DNA of 64,000 bases, taken from contig CBDBZL010000002.1 in the NCBI GenBank assembly GCA_965213545.1, positions 372,001 to 436,000 on the forward strand, written 5' to 3'. The notes beneath the pieces are model-generated. The model was not told the origin of the DNA. It ran no database searches and saw nothing but the letters and a program-made list of their open reading frames with translations. Positions 34,236 to 43,128 of this stretch are shown here, piece after piece (within the stretch, counting starts at the first letter, position 1; each line of letters starts with the position of its first letter). This DNA is from CBDBZL01 sp965213545 (GTDB lineage: Bacteria > Pseudomonadota > Alphaproteobacteria > Sphingomonadales > Sphingomonadaceae). Position numbers and translations under genes: made by a program.

Positions 34236-35972
34236 TTAATGCGCGCTCGAAGTGCTCGCCGGCGGCTCGCCGAAATGGCGGTGCCGGCCGTGATGATCCT
34301 CGATCACCGGAAGCGTCTCGAACTGGTGGAACGGCGGCGGGCTGGACAGCGACCATTCGAGTGTGGTCGCCCCTTCACCCCAATAATTGCCCGGCGCCCG
34401 CTTGTTGACGATCACCGAGTAGATGATGTTGGCGAAGAACACGAGCATCGAGGCGGCCATGATATAATAGCCATAGGTCGCGATCTCGTTCCAGTAGGAA
34501 AACGCCGGAGTATAATCAGGATAGCGGCGCGGCATTCCCTGCATTCCCAGGAAATGCATAGGGAAGAACACCACGTTCACTCCGATGAAGAACCCCCAGA
34601 AGTGCAGGTGCGACAGGAATTCGGAATGCCAGTGCCCGAACATCTTGGGATACCAGTAATACCAGGCCGCGAATATGGCGAAGACGGCGCCCATCGACAG
34701 CACATAATGGAAATGGGCCACGACGTAGTAGCTGTCATGCAGGTTGTCGTCGATCCCGCCGTTGGCCAGCGTCACGCCGGTGACCCCGCCCACGGTGAAC
34801 AGGAAGATAAAGCCCATCGCCCACACAATAGGGCTCTTGAACTCGATCGATCCGCCCCACATCGTGGCGATCCAGGAGAAAATCTTGATCCCGGTGGGCA
34901 CCGCGATGACCATGGTGGCGGCGGTGAAATACATCTTCGTGTTCACGTCCAGGCCCACGGTATACATGTGGTGCGCCCATACGATGAAGCCGACCACGCC
35001 GATCGCCACCATGGCATAGGCCATTCCCAAATAGCCGAAAATGGGCTTGCGCGAGAAGGTGGCGACGATCTGACTGACGATGCCAAAGCCCGGCAGGATC
35101 ATAATATAGACCTCCGGGTGGCCGAAGAACCAGAACAGGTGCTGGTAAAGCACCGGGTCGCCGCCGCCAGCCGCGTCGAAGAAGGTGGTGCCGAAATTGC
35201 GGTCGGTCAGCAGCATGGTGATCGCCGCGGCAAGCACCGGCAGCGCCAGCAGCAGCAGGAATGCGGTGACCAGCATCGACCAGACGAACAGCGGCATCTT
35301 GTGCAGGCTCATCCCGGGCGCGCGCATGTTGAAGATGGTGGTGATGAAATTGGTCGCGCCCAAAATCGAGCCCGCACCCGCCAGATGCAGCGCAAAAATC
35401 GCGAAATCCACCGCCGGGCCGACCGAGCCGCTGGTGGAAAGCGGCGCGTAGACCGTCCAGCCAACCCCCGCGCCGATCCCCACGCCGCCCGGAACGAACA
35501 GCGATAACATGAGCGAGCAGAAGCCGGCCACGGTCAGCCAGAAAGACACGTTGTTCATTCGCGGAAAGGCCATGTCGGGCGCGCCGATCATCAGTGGCAC
35601 GAACCAGTTGCCGAACCCGCCTATCATCGCGGGCATCACCATGAAGAAAACCATGATCAGCCCGTGCGCGGTGATCATCACATTCCAGGTATGCGTGGCC
35701 TGGTCGAAATCGAAGCTGCCGCCGTTCAGCCACATCGCGACCGTGCCCATGATCTGCAACCCAGGCTCCTTCAGCTCCTCGCGCATCAGTCCCGAAATCG
35801 CGCCACCGATGATCCCCGCAAACATCGCGAAGATGAGGTAGAGCGTGCCGATGTCCTTGTGGTTGGTCGACATGAACCAGCGCGCGAAGAACCCCGGCTT
35901 GTCGTCGGCGTGATGTCCGTCGTGGCCGTGGTCCTCGGGGTGGGCCTGGAAGGTATCTGCGGTGGTGGCCAT
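34236..35972 (-). CDS. ctaD: Cytochrome c oxidase subunit I (aa3-type)
   Basis: This 578-residue heme-copper oxidase core has 12 expected helices. Heme a and a3/CuB ligands are visible in ITAHGLIMVFFMVMP, the active-site HPEVYIMILPGFG (His cross-linked to Tyr), IVWAHHMYTVG and VVAHFHYVLSMG. The WFFGHPEVY glutamate-like position and K-pathway YFTAATM segment are typical A-family features. A histidine-rich N-terminus (HPEDHGHDGHHADD) precedes the first helix. Confidence 0.98.
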   Translation of the reverse strand: MATTADTFQAHPEDHGHDGHHADDKPGFFARWFMSTNHKDIGTLYLIFAMFAGIIGGAISGLMREELKEPGLQIMGTVAMWLNGGSFDFDQATHTWNVMITAHGLIMVFFMVMPAMIGGFGNWFVPLMIGAPDMAFPRMNNVSFWLTVAGFCSLMLSLFVPGGVGIGAGVGWTVYAPLSTSGSVGPAVDFAIFALHLAGAGSILGATNFITTIFNMRAPGMSLHKMPLFVWSMLVTAFLLLLALPVLAAAITMLLTDRNFGTTFFDAAGGGDPVLYQHLFWFFGHPEVYIMILPGFGIVSQIVATFSRKPIFGYLGMAYAMVAIGVVGFIVWAHHMYTVGLDVNTKMYFTAATMVIAVPTGIKIFSWIATMWGGSIEFKSPIVWAMGFIFLFTVGGVTGVTLANGGIDDNLHDSYYVVAHFHYVLSMGAVFAIFAAWYYWYPKMFGHWHSEFLSHLHFWGFFIGVNVVFFPMHFLGMQGMPRRYPDYTPAFSYWNEIATYGYYIMAASMLVFFANIIYSVIVNKRAPGNYWGEGATTLEWSLSSPPPFHQFETLPVIEDHHGRHRHFGEPPASTSSAH

Positions 35973-36030
35973 GATGGTCTCTATCGGCTTTTCGCTGGTC
36001 GCTTTTGCGGGGTCGGCTTGGGAACGGCGG

Positions 36031-37125
36031 TCAACTGGTCGAGCCGCCCGCAGGGGCAGTGTCGCGGGTCGGTGGAGCGCCGGCGCCGGGCGCGCCCTCT
36101 ATGCTGCTTTCGGGCTCCTGCAATCCGGGAAGCGTGGGTTCGGCCGGCGGTTCGTTCTCGCCCGGAATAGTCCCCCCTTGCGCCCGGATCCAGGCCTCGA
36201 ACTCGGCCCGCGGACGTGCCTCGATGGCGATCGGCATATAGGCATGGCGCGCACCGCATAATTCCATGCACTGGCCGTAATAGATCCCCGGCTCCTCGAT
36301 GATCATCCGCCGCTCGTTGAGCCGGCCCGGAACCGCGTCCAGCTTGAACCACAAGGAGGGGACGGCAAAAGAGTGAATGACGTCAGCGCCGGTGGTCTGC
36401 AGGCGGATCTCGGTTCCCACGGGCACCACCATCCGATTGTCCGCCGCCAGCTGCGGTGGTTCGCCTTGGGCAAGCGCCAGGCCCTCGTCCTTCATGTTGG
36501 AAATGATCTCGAACCCGCCGTGGTCGGGATAGGAATAGCCCCAGTACCACTGGTAGCCGGTCGCCTTGATGGTCACCGCATCGCGGGCCGGCGCCTCGTA
36601 CTGGCGGGCAAGCAAAGTGATCGACGGCACCGCGATCACCACCAGGATCAGCACCGGAACAATAGTCCAGGCCACTTCCATCACCGTGTTGTGGCTGGTC
36701 TTGGACGGCACGGTGTTGGCGCGCCTGTTATAGCGCACCACCACCCACAACAGCAGGGCCAGCACGAACAGGCTGATCCCGGCCATCATCGGCAGCAGGA
36801 AGGCATCGTGCATCCACAACGCATAGTCGCCATCGAGCGAATATTGCGGCTGAAAACCGATCTGGCCGTCGACCGGCTCGCCCTTGATCATCTCGGGACC
36901 ATAATAGGGAAACTCGGCGACCGGCTCCTCGATCACCGGCTCGCCCGCGCTCCCTTCGGCCGCTGCGTCGTCCGAAATCGTGGGGTCGGCGACATTGGGC
37001 GAGGCGAGATCGGCTTCGCTGACCGCCTGCGCAGCAGCCAGGTTGGGCGAGGCCACGATCATGAGCATCGCGGCAATCGCCATCAGGCGGCGCAAGAAGG
37101 TGCGGGCGATGTCGCCGAAAGTCAT
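36031..37125 (-). CDS. ctaC: Cytochrome c oxidase subunit II
   Basis: A signal peptide ends near LAAAQA. A long acidic linker and two transmembrane helices follow, then the periplasmic cupredoxin domain. The CuA site is seen in YYGQCMELCGARHAYMPI plus the upstream DVIHSFAVPS. A Gly/Ala/Pro-rich tail of about 40 residues ends the protein. ATG 37125 was chosen; an ATG 45 bases upstream would add residues without signal-peptide character. It is the first gene of the oxidase cluster. Confidence 0.95.
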   Translation of the reverse strand: MTFGDIARTFLRRLMAIAAMLMIVASPNLAAAQAVSEADLASPNVADPTISDDAAAEGSAGEPVIEEPVAEFPYYGPEMIKGEPVDGQIGFQPQYSLDGDYALWMHDAFLLPMMAGISLFVLALLLWVVVRYNRRANTVPSKTSHNTVMEVAWTIVPVLILVVIAVPSITLLARQYEAPARDAVTIKATGYQWYWGYSYPDHGGFEIISNMKDEGLALAQGEPPQLAADNRMVVPVGTEIRLQTTGADVIHSFAVPSLWFKLDAVPGRLNERRMIIEEPGIYYGQCMELCGARHAYMPIAIEARPRAEFEAWIRAQGGTIPGENEPPAEPTLPGLQEPESSIEGAPGAGAPPTRDTAPAGGSTS

Positions 37126-37205
37126 CTGTCGTGTCGCTCTTTCTCGCAACCCGTATCGGGAGCCGTGCATTGCGCGCCTGGCATTTCTAGCGCCGGATCG
37201 GCCGC

Positions 37206-37234
37206 GCTATAGGTCTACTTGCCGCTTGTGTGAA
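37206..37234 (-). promoter_or_regulatory. Candidate promoter for the oxidase cluster
   Basis: On the minus strand TTCACA, a 17-base spacer and TATAGC lie about 80 bases before the ctaC ATG, in the gap shared with divergent pyrE. Both hexamers are fair sigma70 matches. Confidence 0.4.
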
Positions 37235-37335
37235 GCATATCTAGGGACATTTTTCCCGGATACAGATATCGTCTTTGGGATGGGGTCGGCCCGGATCGAG
37301 CTCAAAACAGAAAGTGAAAGATCAATGGTTTGCCG

Positions 37336-37920
37336 ATGACGAGCGAGGAGGTGCTGGACGAGTTCCGCGCGGCCGAAGCACTGCTCGAGGGGCATTTCAT
37401 TCTCTCATCCGGCCGCCATTCGCCGCTGTTCTTCCAGAAGATGCGTGTGTTCCAATATCCCGAACGCACCGAGCGCTTGTGCGCCGAGTTGGCCGCGCGC
37501 GTCGAGGCGCGGTTCGGCAAGGTGGACATGATCGTCTCGCCGGCGATGGGCGGAGTGATACCGGGTTACGAGACCGCGCGCGCGCTCGGGTGCCGGGCGG
37601 TGTTCGTCGAGCGGGAGCAGGGCGCCTTCGCGCTGCGCCGCGGGTTCGTTATTCCGCCCGGGGCGCGGATCGTGATGGTGGAGGATATCATCACCACCGG
37701 GCTTTCGAGCCGCGAATGCATCGCTGCCATCGGGCGGCATCCGGGGCAGCTCTTAGGCGCTGCCTGCCTGATCGACCGCTCGGGCGGGCGAGCAGACATA
37801 GGCGTCGATCTGGTATCGCTGGTGACAATGGACGTGCCTGACTACCCGGCAGACGCGCTGCCCCCCGATCTGGCTGCTATCGCGCCCGAGAAGCCGGGCA
37901 GCCGCGATCTTTCGGCATGA
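37336..37920 (+). CDS. pyrE: Orotate phosphoribosyltransferase
   Basis: It joins orotate with PRPP to give orotidine 5'-phosphate. The PRPP-binding signature VMVEDIITTGLSS is clear, and the GHFILSSGRHSPLFFQK segment and IVSPAMGGVIPGYE loop are typical. At 194 residues it matches the long alphaproteobacterial form. ATG 37336 was used, since the extra upstream codons open with TTG. It heads a chain of eight overlapping plus-strand genes. Confidence 0.96.
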   Translation: MTSEEVLDEFRAAEALLEGHFILSSGRHSPLFFQKMRVFQYPERTERLCAELAARVEARFGKVDMIVSPAMGGVIPGYETARALGCRAVFVEREQGAFALRRGFVIPPGARIVMVEDIITTGLSSRECIAAIGRHPGQLLGAACLIDRSGGRADIGVDLVSLVTMDVPDYPADALPPDLAAIAPEKPGSRDLSA

Positions 37921-38666
37921 CCACAGTAGCAGCGCGCGATCCAGCCAGGCTGCGGCTGGGCGTCAATATCGATCATGTGGCCACCATCCGTAATGCGCGC
38001 GGCGGCGACCATCCCGATCCTGTCCGGGCAGCGCAGATCGTGGCGGATTGCGGCGGGGATGGCATTACCGCGCATCTGCGCGAGGACCGGCGGCATATCC
38101 GCGATGATGATTTGCGACGCATCCAGCAGGCAACCGATCTGCCATTGAACCTGGAAATGGCGGCGACCGAGGAGATGCTCGCCATCGCCTTGGCCCACAA
38201 GCCGCACGCCGCCTGCCTGGTCCCCGAGAAGCGCGAAGAGCGCACCACCGAAGGCGGGCTCGATGCCGCCGGCCAGCACAACCGGCTCGCCCCGGTGGTC
38301 ACCCAGCTCGTGGACGCGGGGATCAGGGTAAGCCTGTTCATCGCGCCCGAGGAGCGCCAGCTCGAGGCGGCGATGCGACTGGGCGCGCCGGTGGTGGAGT
38401 TTCACACCGGCGAATATGCCCATGCGCTGGGCGAGGCGCGGACGCGCGAACTCGATCGCATCGCCGACATGGCCGCGCTGGCGGTGAAGAACGGCATCGA
38501 GCCCCATGCTGGGCACGGGCTCACATACGAGAACGTGCAACCCGTCGCCGCCATTCCGCAACTCGCCGAGCTCAATATCGGCCATTACCTGGTGGGCGAA
38601 GCAGTGTTCGTCGGGCTGGAGGGGGCGGTACTGAAGATGCGCGCGCTAATGGACGCGGCACGGTGA
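37917..38666 (+). CDS. pdxJ: Pyridoxine 5'-phosphate synthase
   Basis: PdxJ closes the pyridoxine ring from 1-deoxyxylulose 5-phosphate and 3-amino-2-oxopropyl phosphate. The protein shows LGVNIDHVATIRNARGG, DGITAHLREDRRHI, EMAATEEML, VEFHTGEYA and the GHGLTYENV phosphate loop. The 249-residue length is standard. Its start overlaps the pyrE stop as ATGA and its stop overlaps the next start as GTGA. Confidence 0.97.
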   Translation: MTTVAARDPARLRLGVNIDHVATIRNARGGDHPDPVRAAQIVADCGGDGITAHLREDRRHIRDDDLRRIQQATDLPLNLEMAATEEMLAIALAHKPHAACLVPEKREERTTEGGLDAAGQHNRLAPVVTQLVDAGIRVSLFIAPEERQLEAAMRLGAPVVEFHTGEYAHALGEARTRELDRIADMAALAVKNGIEPHAGHGLTYENVQPVAAIPQLAELNIGHYLVGEAVFVGLEGAVLKMRALMDAAR

Positions 38667-38935
38667 GCGCAGGCACCGGTCGGCCGGCGGGGACCTGGCG
38701 CGCGCTCCTCGCCGCAATCCCGTTTCTCGCCAGCATGGGACTGCTCGGCTTCGCGCTCAACACCGGCGCACTCGTCACCTTTGCCATCTTCTGGCCGCTG
38801 ATCCAGATCGCGGGTTACATAATGAGCCTGCGCGTCGCCAAGGGCAGCCTTGCGCATCCGATGGTCACCTCGCAGATCGCGCTGCACTGGCTGATGCTGG
38901 TTCTGGTTGTGGCGCTGGTGGTGCGCGCGGTATGA
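38663..38935 (+). CDS. Small membrane protein, function unknown
   Basis: The 90-residue product has two or three hydrophobic segments (IPFLASMGLLGFAL, LVTFAIFWPLIQIAGYIM and the C-terminal ALHWLMLVLVVALVVRAV) with a basic loop KGSLAHP between. It starts with GTG inside the pdxJ stop and its stop overlaps acpS, so it is firmly in the operon. No family was recognised. A membrane role near lipid or protein-export genes is only a guess. Confidence 0.7.
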   Translation: MSAGTGRPAGTWRALLAAIPFLASMGLLGFALNTGALVTFAIFWPLIQIAGYIMSLRVAKGSLAHPMVTSQIALHWLMLVLVVALVVRAV

Positions 38936-39348
38936 TCATCGGCCTGGGATCGGACCTATGCAACATCGATCGGATCGAGCGGTCTCTGCAGCGCTACAAG
39001 GAGCGGTTCGAACAGCGCGTGTTCACCGAAATCGAACGCGCGAAGGCCGCCCGCCGCCCGCTCACCCGCGCCGGCACCTATGCCAAGCGCTTCGCCGCCA
39101 AGGAGGCGTTCTCCAAGGCGGTCGGCACGGGCTTCAAACGCGGGGTATTCATGCGCGACATCGGCGTGGTCAATGCTCCTAGCGGCGCGCCGACGCTGGC
39201 CGTTACCGGGGGGGCAGCGAAGCGGCTTGCGGAATTGACGCCGCCCGGCCATGAGATTCGCGTTCACCTGACCCTAACCGATGATCACCCATGGGCGCAG
39301 GCCTTCATCGTCCTGGAAGCGATCCCGAAAGCCGAACCTCGCACATGA
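38932..39348 (+). CDS. acpS: Holo-[acyl-carrier-protein] synthase
   Basis: AcpS attaches 4'-phosphopantetheine to acyl carrier protein. The MIIGLGSDLCNIDRIE start carries the conserved magnesium-binding Asp. RFAAKEAFSKAVGTG holds the catalytic KEA block, and the LTDDHPWAQAFIVLE ending is family-typical. At 138 residues it is of normal length. Both ends overlap neighbours by ATGA, and the downstream gene is lepB, a frequent partner. Confidence 0.96.
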   Translation: MIIGLGSDLCNIDRIERSLQRYKERFEQRVFTEIERAKAARRPLTRAGTYAKRFAAKEAFSKAVGTGFKRGVFMRDIGVVNAPSGAPTLAVTGGAAKRLAELTPPGHEIRVHLTLTDDHPWAQAFIVLEAIPKAEPRT

Positions 39349-40298
39349 ACCCTTCCTCCGGCAACCCCCCGCTACGCGACGACCACGGGCCAGTGCTGGC
39401 AAGCGATGTTGTGCCCGACTCACAACCAGCTTCGCCTGAGGAAAAGAAGGTCGACTGGATCGCCGAGATCCGCGGCCTGGCGTTGATGCTGCTGGCGGTG
39501 CTCGCCTTTCACACGCTGATCGCCAAGCCGTTCTACATCCCGTCGGCCTCGATGGTCCCCAACCTGATGGTCGGCGACCGGCTGGTGGTGTCCAAGTTCC
39601 CCTATGGCTGGTCCTGGGTTTCGGCGAGCTTCCACCTGCTGCCGCGCGGTGACTGGCGGGTGGCGCCCTCGACCCCTGAATATGGCGACATCGTCATCGC
39701 CGTTCCCCCCGACAGGTCCGAGGACTACATCAAGCGTGTCGTCGCGTTGCCGGGCGATACCATCGCCATGGTTGACGGGCAGATCATCCTCAATGGCCAG
39801 CCAGTCCCGCAGGAAGTCGAGCCGGCGGTGCAGATCCCTACGGAAAACCAGAACATCTGCGGTTTTTCCCCGTGCATGTCCGATTTCGAGCCCTACCGCG
39901 TGCGGCTGGCGGATGAGTCCGAGGTCTACGAACCACCGACCTTTCGTGAGACGCTACCGAGCGGCGCCTCCTATTTGATCATCGATCATCTCGACCAGCC
40001 GCTCGATGACTTCGAGCCGATCACCATCCCCGAGGGCCATGTCTTCCTGATGGGCGACAACCGCGATCACTCGGCCGACAGCCGGGTTCCATCTGGCATG
40101 TATGGCGGCAATGGGCTGGGTGGGCCGGTCGCGATAGAAGATATCGGCGGGCGGGCCGAACTGGTCACCTTCTCGCTCGACGGCACCGCCAGCTGGAACC
40201 CGCTCAGCTGGATCCCGGCGCTGCGGGGCGACCGCGCCTGGCTGAGCCTGCGTCCTGAAATGCGCGGTCAGCGGGGAGAAAGCGCCCGTGCAAGATAG
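39345..40298 (+). CDS. lepB: Signal peptidase I
   Basis: The enzyme cleaves signal peptides on the periplasmic side. A hydrophilic N-terminus is followed by one transmembrane helix (LALMLLAVLAFHTLIAKPF). The catalytic Ser69 sits in IPSASMVPNLMVGDRLVV, the catalytic lysine in DYIKRVVALPGD, and the box-E motif in GHVFLMGDNRDHSADSR. The start overlaps the acpS stop (ATGA). The usual downstream partners rnc and era are not here; an AI-2E-type permease follows instead. Confidence 0.96.
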   Translation: MNPSSGNPPLRDDHGPVLASDVVPDSQPASPEEKKVDWIAEIRGLALMLLAVLAFHTLIAKPFYIPSASMVPNLMVGDRLVVSKFPYGWSWVSASFHLLPRGDWRVAPSTPEYGDIVIAVPPDRSEDYIKRVVALPGDTIAMVDGQIILNGQPVPQEVEPAVQIPTENQNICGFSPCMSDFEPYRVRLADESEVYEPPTFRETLPSGASYLIIDHLDQPLDDFEPITIPEGHVFLMGDNRDHSADSRVPSGMYGGNGLGGPVAIEDIGGRAELVTFSLDGTASWNPLSWIPALRGDRAWLSLRPEMRGQRGESARAR

Positions 40299-41403
40299 GA
40301 GCGAAGCCGCCGCCCGGGGGCGCAAAGCGGCAAAGGATGAGGACGAGCAGATCGGTGCCAGCCCCACCCGCATCGATGACCCACGCCTGCGCGAGGAAGC
40401 TGCGCGCGCGGCGGTCTGGGTGGCGGTGGTCGGTCTTGCGGTCCTGGCGGTCTGGATCGCGCAGTCGCTGCTGGTCGTCTTCGGGGCGATGGTGTTCGCC
40501 GCGATGGTCGATGGCGGCGCGCGCCTGCTAAGCCGCGTCCTGCCGCTTCCCCGGGCATTGAACATTACCATCGTGCTTCTGGGAGCGCTCGCCTTCTTCG
40601 TCTGGCTCGCTATATTTGCGGGTTCGCAAATCTCGCAGGAGGCAAGCCAGTTCCCCGACATCGTCAATGACCAGGCTGCCGATCTGTTCGCCTTTCTACG
40701 CAGCCAGGGCTTCGCCATTCGCGCCGAGGACGTCCGCGGCATCGTCAGTCAGCTGGCAAGCGGCGTCGGCACGGTGACAAGCGCCATCGGTGGCATCTTT
40801 GGCGGACTGACCACGGTGGTGATCATCCTCGTCGTGGGCATCTACGTCGTGGTCGAGCCCCGGCTTTACGAGCGCGGCGTCGCCTGGATGCTGCCGCGCG
40901 GCCAGCGAGACGAATTCTACGCCACCTGCTCGGAAATGGCTTTCACCATGCGGCGGCTGATGTTCGGCCGCATCGTTGGCATGGTGTTCGAGGGCATACT
41001 GACCTATGCCGCGCTCGCCTGGTACGGCGTGCCGATGGCGGCGCTGCTGGGCATTCTTACGGGTCTGCTCGCCTTCATCCCCAACGTCGGCGCCTTCATT
41101 TCGGGCGTCCTGATGGTCCTCGTCGGCTTTTCGGGCGGTTACGAAATGGGTCTGTTCACCATCGGCGTCTACTTCGCCATCCAAATGTTCGACGGCTATA
41201 TCGTCATCCCGATGATCGCCAAGAAAACGGTCGACCTTGCGCCCGCGCTGGTGCTGGCGATGCAGCTGGTGATGGGCATCCTGTTTGGAATACTGGGCCT
41301 GTTCCTCGCCGATCCGCTGCTGGCGATGATCAAGGTCGCGCTCGAGCGGCGCTCGCGGCATAAAGAGAAGGATCCGCCCCCCGCCGCCCGCTTTAATGCG
41401 TAG
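40288..41403 (+). CDS. AI-2E family transporter / PerM-like permease
   Basis: The 371-residue membrane protein starts with a charged cytoplasmic stretch and then has about seven or eight hydrophobic helices. The pattern fits the family: LNITIVLLGALAFFVW near the N-terminal helices, GIYVVVEPRLYERG, and a C-terminal bundle with LLGILTGLLAFIPNVGAFIS. The family includes PerM and TqsA-type exporters; the substrate here is unknown. The GTG start lies 11 bases inside lepB, so translation is coupled. Confidence 0.85.
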   Translation: MQDRSEAAARGRKAAKDEDEQIGASPTRIDDPRLREEAARAAVWVAVVGLAVLAVWIAQSLLVVFGAMVFAAMVDGGARLLSRVLPLPRALNITIVLLGALAFFVWLAIFAGSQISQEASQFPDIVNDQAADLFAFLRSQGFAIRAEDVRGIVSQLASGVGTVTSAIGGIFGGLTTVVIILVVGIYVVVEPRLYERGVAWMLPRGQRDEFYATCSEMAFTMRRLMFGRIVGMVFEGILTYAALAWYGVPMAALLGILTGLLAFIPNVGAFISGVLMVLVGFSGGYEMGLFTIGVYFAIQMFDGYIVIPMIAKKTVDLAPALVLAMQLVMGILFGILGLFLADPLLAMIKVALERRSRHKEKDPPPAARFNA

Positions 41404-42583
41404 CTTCCTCTATGTCATTGCCGCGCTGGTCTTTTTATTCGTCGGCGGGGCGCTGGCCTATAAGGTCTACGAGCGCCAGCTTACCGAATATGCGTTCGTG
41501 CCGCGAGGCGAGTTCGACGATCAGCCGGAACTGGTCGCGGGTGCGTATGACGATCCGGCGATGTGGTATTCGCACCCACAAAAGAGCGGCGTCGACCCCT
41601 CGCGCTTCGTCCCGAGGAACGCTCCGTCGGCGGAGGACACGTTCGCGGATGGAACGGAACCCGCCGCACCAGGGGCCGCGAGCGCCGATGAGGCGCCCGA
41701 CTTCCTTGTCTTCTTCGTCCATCCCACCAGCTACATCCCCATCGCGCTTGCCACCGATGCGCGCTGGAACGCTCCCTTTGGCGATGCGGAGGCCGAGCGC
41801 CGCGCACGCCTTTTCCTGCGCGGTATGGCCAGCCCTTTCTCTCATGCGGAGCAGATCTGGGCGCCCAAATACCGCCAGGCCAGTTTCGGCTCGTTTCTTA
41901 CCGACAGACCCGAGGCGCGGCTCGCGCTCGACCTCGCCTATCGCGACGTGGCCCAGGCCTTCGATCATTTCGTGAGCCAGGCGCCCGATGACATGCCCAT
42001 CGTGCTGGCCGGCCATTCGCAGGGTGCGCTGCATGTCCTCACCTTGCTGCGCGAGCGGGTGGTTGGCACAGCGCTCGAACGGCGCATTGCCATGGTCTAT
42101 CCGGTCGGCTGGCCGATCTCTATCGCGCATGACCTTCCGGCGCTGGGCTTGCCTGCCTGTCGGACACCACGTGATGCCGCATGTATCGTCAGCTGGTCGA
42201 GCTTCGCCGAGCCCGCCGATCCGGGATTGATGCTGGAGCGCTTCACCGCCACGCCTGGCTTCGACGGGAACCCGCGGGGCAATGGTCCGATCCTGTGCGT
42301 CAATCCCATCACCGGGGTCCGCAACGGCAGCGCGCCGGCATCAGCCAATTTCGGTACCTTGCGCCCCGATGCCGGCTTTACCGGCGGCACGCTGATTGCA
42401 CGGGCGGTTCCAGCGCGCTGCGATGCCGGCACCGGCCTGCTGTTGATCGGCGATCCTCCCCGGCTAGGCGACGGCGTGCTGCCGGGCAATAATTACCATG
42501 TCTATGATATTCCGCTGTTCTGGGCCAATTTGCGCGCGGATATCACCAGGCGGCTGATTGCATGGGATGAGCGCGCCCGGTGA
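41396..42583 (+). CDS. DUF3089 alpha/beta-hydrolase-like protein
   Basis: A single N-terminal hydrophobic helix (VIAALVFLFVGGALAYKVY) could anchor or export the protein. The rest is an alpha/beta hydrolase-like fold with the nucleophile elbow VLAGHSQGALH, the DFLVFFVHPTSYIP loop, and the C-terminal NNYHVYDIPLFWANLRADI typical of DUF3089. Activity is not established for the family. The ATG lies eight bases inside the upstream permease gene and the stop overlaps the next start as GTGA. Confidence 0.85.
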   Translation: MRSFLYVIAALVFLFVGGALAYKVYERQLTEYAFVPRGEFDDQPELVAGAYDDPAMWYSHPQKSGVDPSRFVPRNAPSAEDTFADGTEPAAPGAASADEAPDFLVFFVHPTSYIPIALATDARWNAPFGDAEAERRARLFLRGMASPFSHAEQIWAPKYRQASFGSFLTDRPEARLALDLAYRDVAQAFDHFVSQAPDDMPIVLAGHSQGALHVLTLLRERVVGTALERRIAMVYPVGWPISIAHDLPALGLPACRTPRDAACIVSWSSFAEPADPGLMLERFTATPGFDGNPRGNGPILCVNPITGVRNGSAPASANFGTLRPDAGFTGGTLIARAVPARCDAGTGLLLIGDPPRLGDGVLPGNNYHVYDIPLFWANLRADITRRLIAWDERAR

Positions 42584-43065
42584 GCGCCGATCACCCGGTT
42601 ACGCAGGATGCAGAGGCGTTCGGCACGCTCCTGCCCCAGGGCGGTGTGCTTCTGGGGCTCGATCTGGGGACCAAGACGCTCGGCACCGCGTTATGCGATG
42701 CGGGCTGGCGCTTCGCCACCGCGGGCAAGACGCTGGCCCGGAGCAAATTCGTCATCGACCGCGCAACATTGGCGGCGCTGGTGGCGACGCGCCGAATACG
42801 CGGCATCGTCATCGGCCTGCCGCTCAATATGGATGGCACCGCCGGGCCTCGTGCACAGGCGGCGCGCGCTTATGCCGGCAATCTTGCCTCGGGGCTGGGA
42901 CTACCTGTGCTCTTGTGGGATGAGCGCTGGTCCACCGCCGCCGCCCAGCGCGATCTCATCGCGCAGGACGTCAGCCGCGCCAAGCGCGCCGAGCGGATCG
43001 ATTCGCATGCCGCCGCGGTGATCCTGCAAGGTGCGATCGACCGGCTTACGGGCGGTGCTTTTTGA
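42580..43065 (+). CDS. ruvX: Holliday junction resolvase-like RuvX / YqgF
   Basis: YqgF/RuvX is an RNase H-fold nuclease linked to 16S pre-rRNA maturation and possibly recombination. The first catalytic Asp is in LLGLDLGTKTLGTAL, the second acidic residue near LLWDERWSTAAAQ, and the last in RIDSHAAAVIL. At 161 residues it is of typical size. The GTG start overlaps the DUF3089 stop. It is the last gene of the eight-gene chain, converging with an uncharacterised three-gene cluster. Confidence 0.93.
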   Translation: MSADHPVTQDAEAFGTLLPQGGVLLGLDLGTKTLGTALCDAGWRFATAGKTLARSKFVIDRATLAALVATRRIRGIVIGLPLNMDGTAGPRAQAARAYAGNLASGLGLPVLLWDERWSTAAAQRDLIAQDVSRAKRAERIDSHAAAVILQGAIDRLTGGAF

Positions 43066-43128
43066 TTTCGCCTTGAGACCTGTCGCCGTCCCAAGTCGCT
43101 GGGTCAGTCGCAGTTGATTGCGGCGGGC

